The translations under genes were made by a program, and so were the position numbers. From Leptoclinus maculatus (lineage: Eukaryota > Chordata > Actinopteri > Perciformes > Stichaeidae): a stretch of 64,000 nucleotides of DNA. Below are positions 32,513 to 64,000 of the stretch, piece after piece (positions within the stretch are counted from its first letter, which is position 1; each line of letters starts with the position of its first letter). The notes below the pieces were generated by a model. It saw only the letters and a program-made list of their open reading frames with translations, was not told where the DNA came from and ran no database searches. Location of the stretch: assembly GCA_032191485.1 (NCBI GenBank), contig JAVDOI010000007.1, forward strand, positions 11,725,180 through 11,789,179, given 5' to 3'.

Positions 32513-33522
32513 AGCGCTCCCATGCTATGGACCCACAGCCCTTTGTCTTTGTGTGATTCGTCTCTGCGCTGCTAAAGATGAATAATTTTCCACTTCCCCG
32601 GTGTCTTTTCTTACAGCTCCTCCGCTTTCGAGCGCAGTAGCGTCTTGCTGTCCGTTTTCTGGAGGTATGTGCGCTCCTCACGTTGCCTCCAGATCAGGCG
32701 CTCCACAACCGCGAAGTCCCAGGGGGAAATTCTCAGTCCAGCTCCGCAGCTGTCTCTGTCACTCACACCACCCACAAACAGGGCATAGATGCGCCACACC
32801 GCTCCGTTCCATTGAGGATCGACCCAGTGTGCACTCGCCGTGGAAATTCAGCGAGATGTCAAATGTTGATGCTGGAGCATAATGGGCCTCTAGGTTGAGT
32901 TTTATCATCCCTTTGATCAGAAGGCAGGCTTTAGTGGCGCATTCGGCTCTGTGCTGACTCCGCCACTTCCCAATAGCATGGTAACGTCACAATAACTTGG
33001 TAACGTGAGATAAGGTAGGCCTACTCCGTCCCTCCACCATCTCTGTCGTGCCCTTCCTTTGATTTTCAACGAGAATGCTGGAGTGGGCCCATTTAGCTTA
33101 AAGGCCACAGGCAGCTCGGAATATATAATAGTTTAAATATAGAGCACTCTACAGTAAATCACCTTCAGGCTGTTTGGAATTTACTTTGCTTTACATGAAT
33201 AGAAAGTAGGCTGTTCACCGACAGGACCCGTTTCATACATCCAGGGTTTTAAAACGGCTGGGCTCCTTCTCCTTTCCATTCCACCTATGGAAACTTTATT
33301 TTACAGGCGGCTGTGCTCCTCTATAACTTTCTAATGTCACATGTCAGTCCTGGCTGTGACAGACGCAGCTGCTCATCCCACTGTGACACCCCTGAGTATA
33401 TGAAGATGATCAACACTCATAAAGTTTCACTCACACAAGCACAAAAAAACGTTGGAAATTATCCCAGTCCTTTTCCTGACCAACCCCAACAAAAAAACAC
33501 ACATGTTAATGATAATTTACAT
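32513..33522 (-). promoter_or_regulatory. Intergenic region: kcnj11 promoter
   Basis: About 1.1 kb separates the abcc8 stop from the kcnj11 start, and it must hold kcnj11's promoter and the end of abcc8. It is GC-rich near kcnj11. Two TAACGTCA/TAACGTGA sites occur near 32980-33010, close to CRE half-sites, and an ATATATAAT string lies at 33120. No transcription start can be fixed from sequence alone. Confidence 0.4.
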
Positions 33523-33528
33523 TTTATT
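33523..33528 (-). terminator. Candidate poly(A) signal for abcc8
   Basis: AATAAA on the minus strand about 125 bp beyond the abcc8 stop codon. Confidence 0.5.
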
Positions 33529-33651
33529 AACAAAGAGTTCACTTTTTATGTACAAATATTATACATCACGATTATAAAATAAAAGGGATATATCTTCCAT
33601 GGGACAATTGCACTTTGAATGTCTTCTTCTAATGCTTCCTTCCTTCTTGTG

Positions 33652-62427
<28,776 letters not shown>

Positions 62428-63639
62428 CTGCAGATTAATCAGAGAGGAATCAAGTCAATCATCGTAAAAAATGAAATTAATCTGTAGAATAAATCTGTAG
62501 AATATGTTCAAAACATACTGATGGATGGGCCATACTGTATTCTACTAGTATAGCAGACAGGCACAAGCAACATTGACTTTGAATGAACTCACTTACATTC
62601 ATGCAAAGATAACAGCATCCCTACTGTTTACTGTCATGTTTCATTCAGTGAAACAGAACGGAAAATGATTGGAAAGAGGTTCACTACCAACAAGTTTTCA
62701 CTTTCTCTCCCCCGTCATACACACTCGCATATCTCTACATCTCTGAGTCAAATCACTTATCTTCTACTTCACTACCTAAATGAGAACAAATGCTTCCCTG
62801 ATAAAGGCCATCTAAATCTAATTACTAAATCTGTGCTAAATGTCAGAGCTGACACTGGGACTAATTTCCTTCAGTTAATTCATCTATGTATCCATACGTC
62901 TCATAGATAAAGACGTTCAGTTTAGAGGAGAGAAGTACAGGTAACATGCCACAGTGAACCCTGTGTGTTGGTTATATACACTGCAGCAGCGACATCAACG
63001 TGAGAAGTTTAATCAACAGCAAGATTAAATGAGAATGGCACTTGAAAAATGTAAAGTTTCCACAGGAAGATTGACTGATGCTATTATTCAGCACAGCTGA
63101 AATCTAATGAGATATATTTAAAGTTGCACAATAAATTTGTATTCAGCATATTAGTTTATTAGCTTTTTTTTCTACAAAGAGACATTTTCTTATGTTGAGG
63201 TGTGAAGATGAATCTAAACTGTTATTTTTTTCAATTTTTTATCCCTGGTGCTTGACAAAGTGTGTCAGATCACACAGCCCCTAAATAGACATCTCAAAGG
63301 ATCGCAGGCAGCTTCCACATTCAAATAACAAAAGACACTCTACAGTTAAAACAAGGTGCTTACACCAGCACAGTTATGTCAGCTGGCCTCCGAAAGCCCC
63401 ATATAGAAAGTGTGTAATGCCAGTTTCATCATCCCTCATTACACTCCTGCCCTGTGATCACTTTCAGTACTAAAGCTGGAGATGATGCGATTTAAACTGA
63501 CACGCTCTCATTGCCTGTACAGTCTCAAGGAACAGAGTTCAGCTTCATTGACTTTACTGTATGAGACATCCTTAGAGGACAGTAAATCCATCTTTATCTC
63601 CGCCAGGAGAATCATGCGATCGCTCGAGTGTATGCGCGC

Positions 63640-63643
<4 letters not shown>

Positions 63644-63730
<87 letters not shown>
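63644..63730. repeat. TG microsatellite
   Basis: About 43 TG repeats, preceded by GCGCGCG and followed by GAGAGAG. Lies upstream of the first visible abcc8 exon. Confidence 0.92.
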
Positions 63731-63738
<8 letters not shown>

Positions 63739-64000
63739 TAAGTACCACTGTCTAATCTCACATTCTGCTGCAGCAAACTGCATAACACTTTGGTTGGTCA
63801 GTTATGGCTGCATGCTCAAGGAACTCTTGTGGTTGCAGTGACTCACACTTTTTCAAAACACCTTTTATTGCCTGTTTTATTCTGTACTTGACTGCCTGCT
63901 AAAAATTACATATTTTTGTCTCATTTCACCATCTAGTCCTATTTAGAAAGTGAATACCTAAATTATTTTGCACATGTACACTCGTAGCTCAGGTGAAATG

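Overview
The window looks like nuclear DNA from a teleost fish. It holds an intron-rich vertebrate ABC-transporter gene and a single-exon Kir channel gene in the arrangement known for vertebrate K-ATP loci. Around them are Tc1-type and hAT-type DNA transposons, L2-like LINE tails and long CA/TA microsatellites, a mix typical of fish. The species cannot be named from the sequence alone.

Layout. (1) 1-4655: AT-rich sequence with a degenerate tandem repeat (680-1440), a repeat family that recurs elsewhere in the window, an 857-bp terminal-inverted-repeat transposon (2998-3854), and an AGT-type trinucleotide tract. (2) 4656-14630: a nearly perfect four-copy tandem array with units of 2488, 2501, 2501 and 2485 bp. 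Each unit carries an intact intronless gene for a 284/285-residue protein with an RIIa-like (PKA docking type) N-terminus. The promoter is built from nested palindromes with four CRE-like octamers. Each unit also holds an antisense Tc1 transposase tail and an antisense coiled-coil ORF. (3) 14631-17019: unassigned repeat-rich DNA. (4) 17020-25814: two near-identical 4.4-kb tandem units with an older, damaged version of the same gene, followed by a partial third unit in which the interior is replaced by a broken transposase gene (26136-27424). (5) 27430-30240: nested transposons (a hAT element with an 8-bp target duplication) and an L2-like LINE 3' end. (6) 31352-32512, minus strand: a Kir6.2-like (kcnj11) inward rectifier channel. 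(7) 33652-62427, minus strand: the last 26 exons of a SUR1-like (abcc8) gene. It lies head-to-tail with kcnj11 about 1.1 kb apart, and its 5' part lies beyond the right edge. I could join all 26 exons in one open frame.

How the genes work together. Kir6 subunits form the pore and SUR subunits the nucleotide-sensing regulator of K-ATP channels, and here the two partners are adjacent. The RIIa-like gene array is a separate accessory module next to this conserved locus. Its recent amplification, palindromic promoter and possible sperm/PKA-type domain make it the most unusual part of the window. A germline role is inference only.
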